DNA of 64,000 bases from Paeniglutamicibacter antarcticus (GTDB lineage: Bacteria > Actinomycetota > Actinomycetes > Actinomycetales > Micrococcaceae): the NCBI RefSeq assembly GCF_900010755.1, contig NZ_CZJT01000101.1, positions 62,001-126,000 of the forward strand, in the 5' to 3' direction. Made by a program: the position numbers and the translations under genes. Positions 62,269 to 64,000 of this stretch are shown here, in pieces. Position 1 is the first letter of the stretch, and each line of letters opens with the position of its first letter. Under the pieces are notes generated by a model. The model did no database searches. It was given only the letters and a program-made list of their open reading frames with translations, and was not told the origin of the DNA.

Positions 62269-63909
62269 ATGAGCAATGGCGATGAAGCAACAACCTTGCT
62301 GGATATCCGCGACCTGAGTGTCCACTATGGCTCCGGTGAAAATACGGTGTTTGCCGGCATCAAGCTGAACCTGAAACTCAAGAAGGGTGAAATTGTTGCC
62401 CTGGTCGGGGAATCGGGATCCGGCAAGTCAACACTTTCCAAGGCCATCATCGGCCTGCTTCCGGAAGCCGCGAGGGTCAGCGGTGGCACCATTTCCCTGG
62501 CCGGAGAAAATTTGCTGGGGCTATCCCAGAAGCAGCTGGAAAGTATCCGCGGGCGCCGTATCGGCATGATCCCGCAGGACCCGGGAGCGTCCCTGGACCC
62601 GGTGAAGACCATTGGGTCCCAGGTCTCCGAGGTTTTTAGACTCCACCGCCAGGGCCCGAAACGTTCAAAGGCCGAGCTGCGCAGTGAATCCATCCGGCTT
62701 CTAGCCATGGTCGGCGTCGACCGCCCGGAATACCGTTTGGGCCAATATCCGCACGAGCTCTCCGGCGGGTTGAAACAGCGCGTCCTGATTGCCATTGCCT
62801 TTGCCTTGGGCCCTGAACTTTTGATTGCCGACGAACCGACCTCGGCCCTGGACGTGACGGTCCAACAGACAATCCTCGAGGTTTTCACCAACCTGGCACG
62901 TGAACATGGCACCGCAGTGGTTTTCGTGACCCACGACCTGGCCGTGGCCACCGACATCGCCGACCGCATTGTTGTCATGCAGCAGGGACGAATCCGTGAG
63001 GACCGTCCGGTGCGGGCGATCCTCACAGCCCCCGAACACCCATACACGGCCATGCTGCTGGCCGAGGCAACGCCCGACGGCAACCGCTCACCGGATGCCA
63101 AACGCCACAGCGGAGCCCCGGCGGTTCCGGCCATTGAAGTCCAGGGCCTGCACAAGGTCTACGGGCACGGCAAGGCCGAACACAGGGCAGTGCAAGGTGT
63201 CTCATTTGCCGTGCGTCCGGGAACCACGTTCGCCCTGGTTGGCGAATCTGGATCCGGAAAATCAACCACTGCACGCATGGTCATGCGGCTACTGGACCCA
63301 ACCGCAGGATCCGTCAAAATCCACGGCGAAGACGTGACAAATGTCAGGGGGAGCGGCAAACGCGATCTCTGGCGTGGTCTGCAGATGGTCTACCAAAATC
63401 CCGATTCCGCGCTTGATCCGAGGCACACGGTTTCGCAGATCGTTTCCGAACCCCTGGCCAACTACAAATTCGGGACCAAAGCAGAGCGTGCACTGCGGGT
63501 TTCCGAACTTCTGGACTCGGTGAACCTGCCCTCGCGCATGGCGGGGCTATCAACCAGGGAACTCTCCGGCGGCCAACGCCAGCGGGTGGCAATCGCCCGT
63601 GCTTTGGCACTGGGCGCCAAGACCTTGGTACTGGACGAGGCACTGTCTGCACTTGATGTGCTGACCCAGGCCCAGATCCTTGCCCTGCTTGAAGACCTCC
63701 AAATCAACCACGGGTTGTCCTACCTGTTTATCTCACACGATCTTCATGTGGTTGAACGAATTTCCCACGATGTGGGGGTCATGCGCCGGGGAGAACTTGT
63801 TGAGATTGGACCGACCGCCAAGGTCTTTGGCGCACCCCAGAGCGAATACACGCAACTTCTCCTGGACTCCAATCCCGGACACCTCCTCAGGGAATTGGCA
63901 CGTGCCTAA
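62269..63909 (+). CDS. fused double ATPase (DppD-DppF-like)
   Basis: 546 residues with two complete ATPase domains in one chain. Domain 1: Walker A GESGSGKST (47-55), MIPQDPGASLDPVKTIGSQV, signature LSGGLKQRVLIAIAF, Walker B LLIADEPTSALDV. Domain 2: Walker A from about 325, VYQNPDSALDPRHTVSQIV, signature LSGGQRQRVAIARAL, Walker B TLVLDEALSALDV (Ala in place of the usual Pro after DE). These energise the two permeases. Such D-F fusions are common among nickel/glutathione-type transporters (GsiA-like). Confidence 0.9.
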   Translation: MSNGDEATTLLDIRDLSVHYGSGENTVFAGIKLNLKLKKGEIVALVGESGSGKSTLSKAIIGLLPEAARVSGGTISLAGENLLGLSQKQLESIRGRRIGMIPQDPGASLDPVKTIGSQVSEVFRLHRQGPKRSKAELRSESIRLLAMVGVDRPEYRLGQYPHELSGGLKQRVLIAIAFALGPELLIADEPTSALDVTVQQTILEVFTNLAREHGTAVVFVTHDLAVATDIADRIVVMQQGRIREDRPVRAILTAPEHPYTAMLLAEATPDGNRSPDAKRHSGAPAVPAIEVQGLHKVYGHGKAEHRAVQGVSFAVRPGTTFALVGESGSGKSTTARMVMRLLDPTAGSVKIHGEDVTNVRGSGKRDLWRGLQMVYQNPDSALDPRHTVSQIVSEPLANYKFGTKAERALRVSELLDSVNLPSRMAGLSTRELSGGQRQRVAIARALALGAKTLVLDEALSALDVLTQAQILALLEDLQINHGLSYLFISHDLHVVERISHDVGVMRRGELVEIGPTAKVFGAPQSEYTQLLLDSNPGHLLRELARA

Positions 63910-63957
63910 TCCCGGCACCACTAGAACTTCGAAATCCGTAGCAGCAAAGGAAGAACA

Positions 63958-64000
63958 ATGAGCACCACGCAGTTGCAGGAACGTTCAGCAGAGTCGCGCT
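63958..64000 (+). CDS. start of a further operon gene, truncated by the window edge
   Basis: ATG 63958 with AAAGGAAG nicely placed upstream; 14 codons (MSTTQLQERSAESR) are visible. It lies 48 bases behind the double ATPase, so it is probably in the same riboswitch-controlled operon. The visible part is too short to name. Confidence 0.6.
   Translation, partial: MSTTQLQERSAESR

Overview
The window is high-GC DNA (strong G/C at third codon positions, frequent GTG/TTG starts preceded by GGAG/AAGGA sites) and its gene content fits an actinobacterium of the Micrococcaceae, Arthrobacter/Paeniglutamicibacter-like. Pointers are the acidic surface protein with an LAETG sorting signal, a 'sunset'-domain secreted protein, the DUF3151 gene behind class II fbaA, and the actinobacterial form of the S-box (SAM-I) riboswitch. 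It looks like ordinary chromosome: I see no transposase, integrase, tRNA, rRNA or CRISPR array.

Layout. 1-2.1 kb: end of a valine-degradation operon (mmsA end, 3-hydroxyisobutyryl-CoA hydrolase, mmsB). 2.3-4.2 kb: FtsX-type ABC permease plus ATPase. 4.3-7.9 kb: large secreted sialidase with a MarR gene upstream. 8.2-11.5 kb: glutaryl-CoA-dehydrogenase-like enzyme, PTH2-type hydrolase, nadE, MarR. 11.6-18.6 kb: pyrE, MFS exporter, cytosine-deaminase-like amidohydrolase, secreted sunset protein, NagD-type HAD phosphatase, CorA, TrmH-type methylase. 18.8-24.2 kb: M23 peptidase with a long Pro/Lys tail, fbaA, DUF3151, LAETG surface protein, SRPBCC protein. 24.3-27.7 kb: an Lrp/AsnC regulator divergent from kynureninase and an amino-acid permease. 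27.9-33.1 kb: thymidine kinase, a frameshifted small gene, TetR, holin-like and TfoX-like proteins, purA, then a two-gene unit of a TPR-AAA+ ATPase and a TPR membrane protein (31.8-34.7 kb). 34.7-39.5 kb: a decayed MFS gene, a nitrilase-family amidase, small proteins, a divergent MFS/ArsR pair around a perfect 23-bp inverted repeat. 39.5-44.8 kb: a fructose-type LacI-frcBCA-kinase cluster with three matching LacI-type operators.

44.9-64 kb is the most coherent and unusual part: a sulfur-starvation region carrying five S-box (SAM-I) riboswitches within about 12 kb. They precede metY (with a CoA-binding protein), an acetyl-CoA synthetase, an SsuBAC-like sulfonate-type ABC operon, a DszC-like plus DmoA-like flavin monooxygenase pair, and a family-5 solute-binding ABC transporter with a fused double ATPase, which runs on into another gene at the window edge. 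I infer a regulon that opens when SAM is low: import organosulfur compounds, release their sulfur oxidatively, fix sulfide on O-acetylhomoserine, and perhaps recycle the acetate released by MetY through the riboswitch-controlled acetyl-CoA synthetase. Three of the five riboswitches put the Shine-Dalgarno directly on the 3' strand of P1, which suggests translational control.

Small decayed genes also occur: an SDR gene collapsed to its two ends, the MFS pseudogene and the frameshifted small ORF.
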